The notes beneath the pieces are model-generated. The model made no database searches. It was not told the origin of the DNA and was given only the letters and a program-made list of their open reading frames with translations. Positions 12,162 through 22,521 of a stretch of 64,000 nt of DNA are shown in pieces. Source of the DNA: Mallotus nudiflorus. Lineage: Eukaryota; Streptophyta; Magnoliopsida; Malpighiales; Euphorbiaceae. The stretch's first letter is position 1; every line of letters begins with the position of its first letter. Location: positions 62,001 through 126,000 of the forward strand of contig CANTUR010000835.1 of assembly GCA_947683625.1 (NCBI GenBank). The letters run 5' to 3'. The position numbers and the translations under genes were made by a program.

Positions 12162-12829
12162 TGTTATGGGTCCTGCCTAATGGAGCCCATAAGTTTTAAA
12201 AAAAAGATGAAAAGTCACACTTTATTGTATCGAATTCGGTGCAACAAATGTTGGAAGTTTGTTATTTTTTTTTTTGGTGTATGCTAAGGCCTATGTAAAG
12301 GCCATAGATGGAGAAGCAAAAAATGAGAGGGAGGCAAGTAAGAGCAAGCAAAACAAAAATAATTTAAGGTGTGTGCTTATAAGGTGAGAGTCAAAGAAAT
12401 TTTGCTTTGATGAGTGTGAGAGAATTTTAAAGGGTTTGGAAATTTTTTTTTCTCAAAGAGTGAATGAAAAAATAGTGAGCTAATTATTAGGGTGTTTGGG
12501 AAACACTTTGAGTGCCATTATTTTATTGAGATTTTTTTTTCTAGTGTTGATCTAGAGAATACTCTCTCTTGTACCTACTATTTTTATAGTGAAAAAATTA
12601 TTCGGATTTTATCCCTTGGACGTAACCTAACAGTTAAAGGTGAATCACGTTAAAATATTTGTGTTACTTTTATTATTTATACAACAGCTTATTTTACTGC
12701 CTATTTTACCAATCTATTAGCTGGTTTGACTACCTCCATTTATTTATTTATTTGATTATTTCTGCAATAATTTTATTTTATCATTGTGAAAATTATTATG
12801 CTACATCAACTTTGTTAATTTTCCCAATA
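12162..12829 (+). repeat. 3' LTR of Copia element B
   Basis: The LTR starts TGTTATGGGTCC right after the purine tract GGGAGGGAGAGAAT and ends CCCAATA (ancestral AACA). It is 668 bp, against 660 for the 5' copy. Confidence 0.92.
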
Positions 12830-13762
12830 GAAATCTCCATGCTTTCAAAGCTCAGGCATTGCCATCTGGTATCTTTGATTGGCTATTCTATGAAAGACCG
12901 GGAAATGATACTTGTATACGATTACATGGCTCAAGGTACATTACGCGACCACCTGTACAAGACCCAGAAACCTCAACTGCTTTGGAAGCAAAGGATAGTA
13001 ATCTGTAATGGAGCAGCAAGAGGTCTGCACTACCTGCACACAGGATCAAAGAATTCTATCATTCACCGCGATGTCAAGAGCAGCAACATACTGTTAGATG
13101 AAGAACTGGTGGCAAAGGTATCAGATTTTGGGTTATCAAAAGTAGGTCCAAGTGCAATAGGACAGTCTAACACACATGTTTCAACCATGATGAAGGGTAC
13201 TTTTGGTTACCTGGATCCTGAATATTATCGACGGCAAAAGCTGACAGAAAAATCAGATGAGTACTCATTTGGAGTGGTGCTGTTTGAGACTTTATGTGCC
13301 AGGCCTGCTGTGATGCCAATGGAGGAATCAAACGAGGAAGTGTACGATTAGAAAGTGAATTTAGCAGAGTGGGCGTTGCATTGCTATTAAACGGGCACTT
13401 TAGATCAGATAATTGATCCATATTTGAATGGAAAGATTGATCCTGAATACTTCAGGACTTTCACTGATATAGCAAGGAAGTGCTTAGCAGATAGAGGAAG
13501 TGAAAGGCCGAATATGGGTGATGTGTTACGCAATTTAGAGCTTGCAATACTTCAGCAGAATGCTGCTGATTTGAAAGAAGACAGAGCTCGAAAAGAGGCT
13601 AATGGAAGGATGAATGGTGATGTTTCCATAATGATTGATGGTGGTGAACAATGCCAACCATTCCATAATGAATGGTATTTTCAAGTAGCCTTTTCATTTA
13701 GTACCATTCATGTTATATGTGTTGGTTTAGTATTTGAGCTTCGGAAAAAAAAAAAAAACTGA
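12830..13762 (+). pseudogene. Kinase domain C-terminal part of RLK copy 1
   Basis: After Copia element B the kinase continues: EISMLSKLRHCHLVSLIGY, LVYDYMAQGTLRDHL, catalytic loop IIHRDVKSSNILLD, DFGLSK, activation segment GTFGYLDPEYYRRQKLTEKS, and the SFGVVLFETLCARPAV block. Catalytic HRD and DFG residues are intact, but TAG at 13349-13351 and TAA at 13388-13390 interrupt a segment reading KVNLAEWALHCY and TGTLDQIIDPYL, both where the family has Q. The last part (DIARKCLADRGSERPNMGDV, then LELAILQQNAADLKED) ends with a tail of unusual sequence at 13762. Catalysis would have been likely in the ancestor. Confidence 0.88.
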
Positions 13763-14664
13763 GCTGGACAACGACAACATGAAGTGCATATATATGGGAA
13801 TGTAATGTAACTTAAATACACTATTGTACATACTATTGTCTTAGCTTCAGAATAATTGCTTTGCCACTGATTCATTGTATAAAGCAGATCCATTGCTGCA
13901 TCATCCACTTCATGGTCTTTGTAAATGAAACTGAAACTTTTCTTCTAAACAAAAATAGAGCAGAAAATTGAGCATTGGCTAATGGTCTTTGTATTTCGAG
14001 AGGTCCATGGAATCATTTGTAGTGGCCATCATGCAAAGCATAATTGGTCTCTTTTTAACCTTCGAATACTCCATTTTTTTAATTTTCTGCTTCAGGAATT
14101 ATCAGTATTATCTATGTGGATACAAGTTGCTTTTCAAAGGAAAAACCACGTGGTAATTGAGTCACCAGGGTTCCCAGGTTTCAGTGTTATAGTCTGTCAT
14201 CGAAAAAGAGTTGTGTGGCAAACATTGTTCTGAAATTCCATACCTTATCATTTTACACATTTTTCTCTGGACCCCACAGCCAAATTGACAGACTATTATA
14301 GATTCTCTGAAGACCCAATGTTTTGAAGTCTTCTGCCTCGGGGAGTTTGGTCCAGGTGAAAAGAAAGTGATACAAAACTTGTCAGCATTAAGCTGATGTA
14401 TTAGTTTAGTGCACAACAAGGCTTTTGCTTGTTGCAGCTATTAACATATAGATAGAGTAGAAACATCTTCTACTCCTAAGCTACGTATTTTTCCTTACTA
14501 AGTACCATTTCAGGAATCTCAAATGTATTTAGGAACATGTTCTTTTGGTCTTTAGAGTGTAGCTGAGTTCCTTTGCATGATTCTTGGAAGCTCCATGACT
14601 GGCTTATTACAAATGGTTTCTACTTGCATACCTACCTCTTCCCACAAACTAGCAGCCAGTGTCA
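13763..14664. other. Intergenic region between the two receptor-kinase remnants
   Basis: About 900 bp with no gene-like frame. It would hold the 3' end of copy 1 and the promoter of copy 2. A palindromic G-box core CACGTG lies at 14147-14152. Nothing else is recognisable. Confidence 0.6.
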
Positions 14665-15558
14665 ATGAAGAAGAACAACGCAAATGCTAATTCATGGCTT
14701 GTATCAATCATATTTCTTGGTTTCTTATTCTTCAGTTGTTGCATGGTATTCTTCTCTGCCGAAGAGTTACCCTATTATGTGCCTTCAGACGACATCAAAA
14801 TGGATTGCTCCCCAGATCAAGAATACAATCTCATGAAAAATTCTGCAACTGAACTGAATATTAATTTTTCAACTGTGTCAAGGGTGTATGCCCTTACTCC
14901 TGAGTATCATGGAAGGACAAAAATTTCTACTTGCATCTTTAGAACACAGTTCACTTACCCATTTGATGTCTCCATTGGCCCCAATTTCATTCGACTTCAC
15001 TTCCAAGCAATCACCTATTCAGGATCCAACATATCCAATACATTGTTCTCTGTCTATGTTGGTCCATATACACTTCTAACAACATCTGAGTGCACCCATT
15101 CCAAGCTCAACACTGATGCCGATTTCTTTGTCAGAGAATTCTGCATCAATGTAGAAGGCCTTATGTTTTTGTCAACATGATTGAAGTCGTCTCTATGCCT
15201 TCAACGCTTTACATCCAAGAAGATGTTCCACTTCGACTCATTAGGCATTCTTCTCATTATTCTATGAAGAACTCTACAGCCCTTGAGTTGATACACAGGC
15301 TTAACGTAGAAGGAAGTTTGATACCTCAATCAGAAGATAGTGGCATGCGTCGTCTCTAGACTAGAGACGACTATGATTTCATGAATGATGATGGCAAGGT
15401 AGTAGAATTGAATCAGAAGTTAAAATCAAGTCAAGCTCATTGAACCTGTATGCAGCTCCAATTCAGGTTTATGCCTCTGCCACAACAATTCTAGATACAT
15501 TTGCAACTAACCATAGTGCTAGATGGTCAGTCCCTGTTGATTCTGGCTTTTATTACTC
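14665..15558 (+). pseudogene. Malectin-like receptor kinase pseudogene, copy 2 (truncated)
   Basis: The ATG at 14665 is preferred to the upstream GTG at 14659. It gives a signal peptide (WLVSIIFLGFLFFSCCMVFF), then AEELPYYVPSDDIKMDCSPD and a good malectin-like ectodomain (RVYALTPEY, NFIRLHFQAITYSGSN, VYVGPYTLLTT, DFFVREFCINVEG). A deletion after INVEG removes roughly the TLNVTF segment and shifts the frame, so translation ends at 15180. The next frame has MIEVVSMPSTLYIQED to SQSEDSGM-like sequence, then a TAG at 15357-15359 in place of the tryptophan of RLWTRDD. Homology stops at VPVDSGFYY near 15558, where unrelated sequence joins. Membrane span and kinase are absent. It is a tandem paralogue of copy 1 and in places better preserved. 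Confidence 0.85.
15349..15371. repeat. 23-bp near-perfect palindrome in RLK copy 2
   Basis: GTCGTCTCTAG and CTAGAGACGAC are perfect 11-bp inverted arms around one A. It lies in codons for RRL-stop-TRDD. A TGG-to-TAG change both creates the stop and completes the symmetry, so it probably arose from coding sequence, not as a binding site. Confidence 0.9.
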
Positions 15559-15567
15559 CAATGAAAA

Positions 15568-15690
15568 TAAATCATTCAATTCATTCAAGAATCAATAATG
15601 ATCCCCACCCTAGCTAAATCCAACATTTTTGCAAGTTGCAACTTGCATTTTGTAAGCTAAACCAATCCTAATCCTTCCATGTAAACTCTA
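15568..15690 (+). repeat. Dispersed direct repeat, copy 1 (upstream of the OPT gene)
   Basis: About 120 bp starting AATCATTCAATT, with ATGATCCCCACCCTAGC and TTGTAAGCTAAACCAATCC, recurs at 18047-18153. This copy lies between the truncated receptor kinase and the OPT start codon, so it may be part of the OPT promoter. Confidence 0.85.
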
Positions 15691-15834
15691 TCCTTTGTAT
15701 ATGAGACTATATGACAAATATAGTTGACTTACAAGGTCTATATTGGCAAGCCCTTAAAAAACATGTAATTAAAACACATACATCTCTAGCTGCTAAAAGT
15801 TCTCAACCCTTCCTACCCTCCACTTCTCCAAACC

Positions 15835-16146
15835 ATGGGAAGCCTACAACTACAAGCACCACACTCCACCACCAATCTTTCTGACCTAGAAAAACCCATC
15901 TCTGTTGTTGACAACGACGACATTTCACTGGTTGAGGAGGTTCACCTTACTGTTACAAACACTAACGACTCGACCCTTCCAGTATGGACCCTTAGGATGT
16001 GGTTTTTGGGCTTACTATCATGTTGACTACTGTCTTTTCTAAATCAATTCTTTGCTTACAGAGCATAACCTCTTATCATCACCCAAATCCTAGTCCAAGA
16101 AGCTGTACTTCTTGTTGGCCATTTCTTGGCTGCTATATTTAAAGAA
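15835..16146 (+). pseudogene. OPT pseudogene, N-terminal exon
   Basis: ATG at 15835 in the context ACCATGG begins a 63-codon frame whose end, VEEVHLTVTNTNDSTLPVWT then LRMWFLGLLSC, is the typical start of plant OPT proteins. After a TGA at 16024-16026 the same frame goes on with LLSFLNQFFAYRA, a TAA, then PLIITQILVQEAVLLVGHFL, the first membrane spans. Homology ends at AAIFK near 16146, where a Copia LTR begins. Confidence 0.85.
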
Positions 16147-17610
16147 CAAAATTCAGAGAAAAGAAGAGAAAATTTAAAAAAAATATGTTTTCCATATATT
16201 CATAAAAGAGGTTACAACCCTTATATATACATATATGAATTCTAATCACATTATAATTAGGAATAGAATAACATCCTAAATGAAATAAAGATTTTAATCC
16301 TAATTGCATACAAATATTTACTTTCTAATATATACAATTAAAATATTTTCTTCCTCAACACTCCCCCTCAAGTTGGTGAATGTATGTCAATCATTCCCAA
16401 TTTGCCCAGTGAGTTGTAGAATGATTTTTCAGATACAACCTTTGTAAGGATGTCAGCTAGTTGAGTTTGAGAAGAAACAAATGGAAGATCAATTGTTCCT
16501 TAGTTCAGATGATCTTTGATAAAATGTCTATCAACTTTTACGTGCTTAGTTCGATCATCTTGAACCGGATTATTTGCAATTGCTATGACTGCCTTGTTAT
16601 CACAATGTAACAACATAGGCTTCAAATGTTTTAGTCCCAGATCCTGAACAATTTGCCTTATCTAGTGCAACTCACATACTCCATGAGTCATTCCTCTAAA
16701 CTTAGCTTCAGCACTTGATCTTGCTACGACTTTTTGTTTTTTGCTTCTCTGAGTGATTAAATTCTTCCAACAAATATAAAGTACCTAAATGTTGATTTTT
16801 TATCAGTCCAATCTCCGGCCCAATCAGCATCAGTATAGCCAGTAATTTCATAATCCTTATTTTTTCCAAAGAATAAACCTTTTCCCAGAAAAGACTTTAG
16901 ATATCTTAATACTCGATATACTGCACCCATATGTTCTTTACTCGGAGAATGCATGAACTGACTTACAACACTTACTGCATAAGCAATATATGGCTGAGTA
17001 TGAGATAAGTAAATCAACCTTCCCACCAGCCTTTGATATTGACCTTTATCAGTTGGGACTTGATCTCCTAGGACTGAAAGTTCATGGTTGACTTCAATTG
17101 GAGTCTTGGATGGCTTACAATCAACCATGCTCGTCCCTGTTAGTAGGTCCATTACATACTTTCGTTGGTAGAAGGAAAGCCCTTGAGCTAATTTTGCAAC
17201 TTCAATTCCTAAAAAATACTTTAAGTTACCCAAAATTTTAAGTTCAAACTTGGTTGCTAACTGTCTTTGCAAGATTGTTGTCTCACTCGAATCATTCCCA
17301 GTGACCACCATATCCTCAACATACACAATCAGAGAAGTGACTTTACCTAACTTCTTTTTTATGAATAGTGTATGATTAGCATCACTTTATTTATATCTAA
17401 GCTTTCTCATGAAAGTTGAGAGTCATCCAAACCATACTCGAGGTGATTACTTGAGTCCATACAATGCCCTATTTAGTTTACATACTCGGTCAGTACATCT
17501 TGTTCCGGGTGGTGGATCCATATACACTTTTTCATCTATGGTTAAATTCAAAAATGCATTATTCACATCAAATTATTGTAGTAGCCAGTCTAGGTTGACA
17601 GCTAAGGAAA
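16147..17610 (-). mobile_element. 5'-truncated Copia remnant
   Basis: This is the 3' part of a minus-strand Copia element. The short LTR (about 16147-16360) ends CTCAACA and is followed by the polypurine tract, CTCCCCCTCAAG on the plus strand. The remaining pol covers the C-terminal half of reverse transcriptase and RNase H. Homology stops around 17610, so the 5' half is gone. No second LTR or target-site duplication was found. Confidence 0.8.
16757..17326 (-). pseudogene. Copia reverse transcriptase / RNase H fragment
   Basis: The 189-residue frame starts inside the reverse transcriptase at YVEDMVVTG (catalytic YVDD changed to YVED), goes on with LKYFLGIEVAK, QRLVGRLIYLSHTQPYIAYA, and RNase H with YTDADWAGDWTDKKSTFRYF. 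The C-terminus is cut near FVGRI, before the final RNase H motifs, which can be followed further down towards 16680 with stops. Upstream of 17326 the reverse transcriptase continues only in broken frames. A non-functional remnant. Confidence 0.88.
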
Positions 17611-17649
17611 TAAGAACTAAAATTAAATATATAAAAAAAGAAAAAAAGT

Positions 17650-19626
17650 AAAGCATTATGATTACCATGTAGAATATGAGATATTTCAAATGAAATCTAT
17701 TTTATTTTTTATATAAATATTTTGTAAGATGACAAATTATTTGATATCCATTTGTTTGAACTACAACAAATAAAAAAAATAAAATTTAATATATCAGTGT
17801 TCTTATGAATTTAGTATTTTTTTTTCAGTTAATAAAACTTATCAAACACTTACATATTAATTGAAATATTCAAATGATATATTTTTATTAGTTAAAAAAC
17901 TAATTAAAAAGTGAGTTGATGTGTAGAGAACAAACTGATAAATCTAAAAAAAGTCGCACATATGTTAAGCTAAATAATAATAATAATATTACAAGTTGAA
18001 ATTTTCATAAAGTCATAAGTGATTCTTTATATACGAATAGATATAAATCATTCAATTTATTCAAGAATCAATAATTATATAATAATGATCCCCACCCTAG
18101 CCAAATCCAATATTTTTGCAAGTTACATTTTGTAAGCTAAACCAATCCTAATCCCCATGCGTATGAAATTTCATATTTGATCCATTAAATAAAAGCGGGG
18201 CAATGAAGATTCCATTTAACTTAGTTTAATCTAAGCTAAAAGTCCTACGTCAGGATAATAACTTCAAATACTTGTTGGTTATAATTTTTTGCTTTTAGCT
18301 GGAGAAAAAGAAAATCCTAGAATTAAATTGACAGGTAAGATTAGATCCAATCTTTTACTAGAAAGGTGCAATAAAGAGAAGTCACAGTCCAAGGACTTGA
18401 TTCACTGAAACTAGCAATAAAAATCCAGGCTGAAATAATGTGAATCAGTGCATACTTTGGATAAAGTTATTAATTTTTGTCACTTAAACAGCTGAAACTG
18501 AACAATGCTGAAATTCACATTCACACTTAAAACAATTGAAAAGTTATTTTTTTTTTTTAATTTTCTTTTTTGTCGGTGCATGAAATGAGTGAGGGTGTTG
18601 TTGCCGAAGACAAGTAATTGGTGGTGGATAATAAGATGTATTTAGCTGAGATAATGTATAGTGGATGAAATGACAGGATTGATAACGAAAGGATACAATG
18701 GTTTACGCTCTTTACATTATGTTTGGGATAAAGAAAAAGGAGAAAAGAAAATAGAGAAAAAAATATTTTGTGTTATTTATTTTTTATTTGGATATTTGAA
18801 TAGAAGGAAAATAATATATAGAGAAAGTAAAAAAAATTATTTTTTATTGAAAAGTTAAAAAACAAAAGAAAAAATTATTATGTAATAAATTTATTATTAT
18901 ATTCATATATTAAAATAATATATGTGTTAAAAACTTTTTATTTATTTTTTTTGTTGATGAACCTGGTAAAGACAAATTTTTTTTAATTGAATTAACCGAT
19001 TCATATTATTAATTTAAAGAAAAATAAGACATTATAAATCAACGTATTTTTTGTTAGGTAAAATGATAGAAAGAGGTTGAAGAAATAGAAGATGATAGAG
19101 GAAAAAATATTATCAATATTTATAGCCAAAATTTTAAACTAAAAAAACAAAAGTTTGAAGACAAGAACAAATATTACTGTTGCAAAATTCATTACGATTG
19201 TAGAATTATGGAGAGTTTATACAACTGCAAGTATGACTGTGCAACAACAGTCCAAATGTTACTGTTCTTCCATATTATTTTCAAATAAAAAGTGAAAAAA
19301 AAAAAACTGCACTGCAGAAGCTATCTTCATGATGAGTGTACTGAAAATTACATGCATAATCTAAGTGGTGTAATAGAGGTTATTATATTCTCTATTATAC
19401 AAAAAGAAATAATGTTTCTTACTATATCCTCATGTTTACTGTACATAGCCATGATGATGATGATGATATCATTTGATTCTAAAAGTCAGATTAGTTAAAA
19501 TTTTTGCCTAAAAATTTCAATCCTTACTTAAGTCGTAGGTAAGAAAACACACTAATATTACAAGGGGTTTACTTTCTTACTGGTTTATTCAGTTAAATTT
19601 TAGAATATTTAAAGTTTTCTTACTAG
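17650..19626. other. AT-rich region without recognisable genes
   Basis: About 2 kb of very AT-rich sequence between the Copia remnant and the TIR element. It includes the second copy of a dispersed repeat (18047-18153) and a short ATG/ATGATG run near 19450. I found no coding similarity in either strand. It probably belongs to a large intron or a deletion scar of the OPT gene. Confidence 0.5.
18047..18153 (+). repeat. Dispersed direct repeat, copy 2
   Basis: Matches 15568-15690 by eye, with about a 10-base extra segment (TATATAATAA) after CAAGAATCAATAAT and a loss of about 10 bases near the AAGTTGCAACTT of copy 1. The two copies are 2.5 kb apart in the same orientation. Confidence 0.85.
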
Positions 19627-19746
19627 TAAATATTAGGCTTAATAAATTCATAGTCCCTTGAACTTGACAATTGTTACTACTTTAATACTTATATTTACAC
19701 TTTTATAATATAAACATTTTAACTTGCTAAAAAGGTGATTTATAGA
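19627..19746 (+). repeat. Left terminal inverted repeat
   Basis: Pairs with the reverse complement of 22131-22250 over about 120 bp with some mismatches and one-base gaps. The outermost bases are TAAATATTAGGC. Confidence 0.85.
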
Positions 19747-20468
19747 CCATTTTCAGTTGAATTAAAGAATCATTCAAGTGCATGATTTTCCTTCGCGCTA
19801 ATTAAGATGCCACATATTAAAGCAACGGTAAAATAAAAAAAGAAAGAGCTTAAAAGTGAAAAAAAAGAAATCTATGTTTCAAATTATCCCTAAATTCCAA
19901 ACCCTAATTACATCATCTATCACAAATTACTTAAAATCTCTGAGTTTTCATTGCAAATTGCTCATAATTTTATTTGGACAGCTTGAGTTACAATCTTATT
20001 GGAGGCATTTCAGTTACTGAAATCAAAGGCGCTTGAGTGTAGAGTTATTGAAGCCACTAGATGGAGTCTAGATAGTCGCCATCTACTTACTACATCAGAT
20101 TTTTAGTTGCGTTTAATTGTTTGGTTGCTTTTTAACACGATTTGTGTTCGTGTTCAATGGCTGAAACATGCTTCTAAAGGCATTTCTTTTACTAAAGATG
20201 GAAATTTGCTGTAATTTGTACAAGACGGGATTACAAAGATTATATAAATCTAGTTTCGTGTTATACTTGGGAGATAATGGGTACTTTTGGTGTTGACACA
20301 TTGGATTTAGCTGATATTGAATGGTCGCTAGATGATAGTTCTATAGTGATTTGTGATTCACCTCTTTAAGGAAATGATTTTATTTTTTTTGCGTTCTATT
20401 CTTTTTTTTTTAGGAAATTGCTAGGTTCTATTCGGATACTACTATAATTTGAAATTTAGGTTTTTTTT

Positions 20469-21950
20469 TTGTTGGATTATTGGCAGAAGTGGCGTTATCT
20501 CTATGTTTGCTTTTGCAAACTGAATGTGGACAGAAGCTGTATGACTACTTCGATGGAAGCTGGCATTGGAGGTCTTCTCTGGCATCACACTGGTAGGTGG
20601 CTGGTGGGTTTTATGCAAGAGCTTAGTGTTTGTTCAGTTTTGGAATCGGAGCTATGGAGCATTCTCTTAGTACTTCACTTGGCTCAACATTTTAGCATAG
20701 ATAGACTGGTGGTAGATTCAGATTCGCTTGTAGCAGTGGAAGTTATCAATTAACAAATTGTGTAGTTTGGCAATTGTCATCATCTGGTGGCCTCCATTCA
20801 TCACCTTATTGGAAGCAATTGACATGTTCGCTTGGCCTATTGTGGCAGAGAGACCTACAGTCCTCCATGCCCTTCCTGTAAGGATTATTAAGTTGCTAAA
20901 TTTTGATTCTAGTTCTAGTCTTATTGGTGTTAGCAGCAATATGTAGTTTTATTTAGAAGTGGCATCTTAATCAGCGTGAAGGAAAAAAAGAAGAAGTTTC
21001 GGGTCATATAGCAATTACTACATGAGAAGGAAGAAAACTTTTAAAAGGAACAAATCAGTTACCAGCAAGAGCAAAGGATGTAAGTGGAAAGGGTTATTAC
21101 ACTGCCTAGGATAATTACTGCTACTAAAGATGCTCATCACAAGATGGTCACAGATTTTTCAAAGACAGTGAACAGTACCTTGAATGGAATAGAAGCTTTG
21201 GCCTCAGAGTTGAAGAGAACTGTAATAGATATGCACAATGTGTTTTAGAATTCTCAAATAAGATTCTTATTGCGAAGAGTCAAGTAATTCAGAAGAAGAA
21301 TAAGAAGGAAAAGCTAGGAAAAGAAGTGGGTGATCTAGTTGTTCAACTGAAGGATGCAAAAAAATGGAACCAACATTGAGAGAGAAAGTTAAAGTCTTAG
21401 AGGTTATGGTAAGCAAGAATGAAGTGGAAAAACAGAACCTAACGAAAGCTATCAATGAATTGCAGAGGAAGGTAATGGCATTGGAGACAATGGTGAAAGA
21501 AAAGGACAAAGGTATAGTAGATTTAGGAGAAGAGAAGAGGGAGGCCATAAGGCAGCTGTGCGTGTGGATTGATTATGAACGTAGTCAATATGATCATTTT
21601 AGTGAAATTGTGTCAAAGATGCCTATAAGGGCTTAGAGGATAGCTTAGAAATCTCCATTTCTCATCCCAGTACATTCATTTTGGTATTTGTTGGAGGATT
21701 ATGTTTCATTTCTTCAATTTTTTTCTCCTGTAAGGGCATTGTTAATATCACATATTTAGACGATCGAAGGTGATGGTTGATTCCTTATTAGTCACCTTAT
21801 TAGTAATTATGGTAAGGAGTGGTTTGTTCAGGTTTTACATGTATTCGTGGAGTGTAATTTTTCTGCTGATGCTTTGGCTTCTTATGCCTATGACCTTCCT
21901 TTATGTATGCATCAGTTACAATCTCTGCCTTTAAAAGTGTGGGAATAGAT
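20469..21950 (+). pseudogene. RNase H-like domain (plant non-LTR type), split
   Basis: The frame 20469-20753 encodes an RNase H fold like those at the end of plant LINE-type polyproteins: KLNVDRS (first acidic residue), GIGGLLWHHTGRWLVGF, ESELWSILLVL (catalytic E) and LVVDSDSLVAVEVIN (catalytic D). Just beyond, GNCHHLVASIHHLIG can be followed in another frame to about 20815. The last part, with GKEWFVQVLHVF and the final acidic motif ADALASYAYDLP, comes only at about 21790-21930. The stretch between is foreign sequence. Not functional as it stands. Confidence 0.7.
21165..21636 (+). pseudogene. Coiled-coil gene fragment (CIP1-like C-terminus)
   Basis: The open frame 21364-21636 encodes a charged heptad-rich segment (LREKVKVLEVMVSKNEVEKQ, then LQRKVMALETMVKEKDKGI) ending with EEKREAIRQLCVWIDYERSQ and a TAG after SKMPIRA. 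That ending resembles the C-terminal block of plant COP1-interactive protein 1-like coiled-coil proteins. Upstream, in broken frames, ASELKRTVIDMHN and EKLGKEVGDLVVQLKDAKKW extend the match. It appears to be a captured fragment interrupting the RNase H domain. Identification is from memory of the family's C-terminal motif. Confidence 0.55.
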
Positions 21951-22130
21951 TGAGCATGACAAGAGTGGGTGTAGCTTATTCCAGAGTTTATTAGTTGTTA
22001 TTTTTCTTTTCCGTTGTGTACTAAAAAAAAGAGTTTTGGTCTTGTTGTACACTGAGCATCGTCAAAATTTTCATTTCATGTGCTCATTCACGTTTGATTA
22101 TAAGTATCTACCACATTAGAAAAAAAGTGT

Positions 22131-22250
22131 TTATAAATCACCTTTTTGGCAAGTTAAGGTGTCTAAATGGCAAAAGTGTAAGTATGGGTATTAAAGTGTC
22201 AAAAATTGCCAAGTTCAAGGGGCTGCGGATGTATTAAGCCTAAATATTTA
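22131..22250 (-). repeat. Right terminal inverted repeat
   Basis: The reverse complement begins TAAATATTTAGGCTTAATAC and matches the left repeat inward to GGTGATTTATA. The segment ATATTTAAAGT occurs just outside or overlapping both ends, but its position does not fit a clean target duplication. Confidence 0.85.
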
Positions 22251-22521
22251 AAGTATCAAATCCAAATAATCATAATGAAAAGATCTAAACTTTGTGAAAT
22301 AATGAAAATAGTACAAAAATGAAAACATGAAAATGGAAAAATACGAATATAAAATTGTCTGTACAAATTGAAGTTTTCATGCATCCTAGGAGTGATGATA
22401 AGATTTTAGAGATATTCTTATATGAAAACCAAGTTCATAAGTTTAATCTAAATGGATGTATTCAGCATTCAGATGACACATTTGAGCTAATGTCATCATA
22501 AACTCTATTATGATTTTACAG

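Larger units (their letters stand above)
7481..12829 (+). mobile_element. Complete Copia LTR retrotransposon (element B)
   Basis: This 5349-bp element has two LTRs (7481-8140 and 12162-12829), a primer-binding site right after the first LTR (TGGTATCAGAGC), a decayed gag-pol in the order gag, protease, integrase, reverse transcriptase, RNase H (the Copia order), and a purine-rich tract just before the second LTR. It is flanked by perfect 5-bp target duplications GAAAT (7476-7480 and 12830-12834) and sits within the kinase domain of the host receptor kinase. The two LTRs are visibly diverged and pol has many stops, so the insertion is old and inactive. Confidence 0.95.
1380..13762 (+). pseudogene. 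Malectin-like receptor kinase pseudogene (CrRLK1L/FERONIA type), copy 1
   Basis: This is the full span of a broken plasma-membrane receptor kinase. Proteins of this family have a signal peptide, an extracellular malectin-like region, one membrane span and a cytoplasmic Ser/Thr kinase, and act in cell-wall and growth signalling. All parts are present in order: signal peptide and malectin region at 1380-2725, membrane span and start of the kinase at 7111-7480, remainder of the kinase at 12830-13762. They are separated by a 4.4 kb non-coding block and by Copia element B. The malectin part carries frameshifts, a 40-bp duplication and stops; the kinase part has two in-frame stops (13349-13351 TAG, 13388-13390 TAA). 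Members of this family usually lack introns in the coding region, which favours insertion over a natural intron for the 4.4 kb block. A paralogous remnant follows at 14665. Confidence 0.85.
19627..22250. mobile_element. Terminal-inverted-repeat element carrying gene fragments
   Basis: The ends at 19627-19746 and 22131-22250 are inverted repeats of about 120 bp, both reading inward TAAATATT(T)AGGCTTAATA and then CCTTGAACTT, ACTTTAATAC, TTAACTTG and AAAAAGGTGATTTATA. Between them are an RNase H domain of the type found in plant non-LTR elements and a coiled-coil gene fragment, but no recognised transposase. Long inverted repeats and captured host sequence suggest a non-autonomous Mutator-like (Pack-MULE-type) element. 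I could not find a matching 8-11 bp target duplication, so superfamily is not settled. Confidence 0.7.

Noticed and set aside
15349..15371. Palindrome as an operator or recombination site
   Set aside because: It arises from codons for RLWTRDD with one point change, and lies in a pseudogene.
19608..22259. ATATTTAAAGT at both ends of the TIR element as target-site duplication
   Set aside because: On the left it is separated from the inverted repeat by about 9 bases while on the right it overlaps the repeat, so it does not fit a clean duplication.
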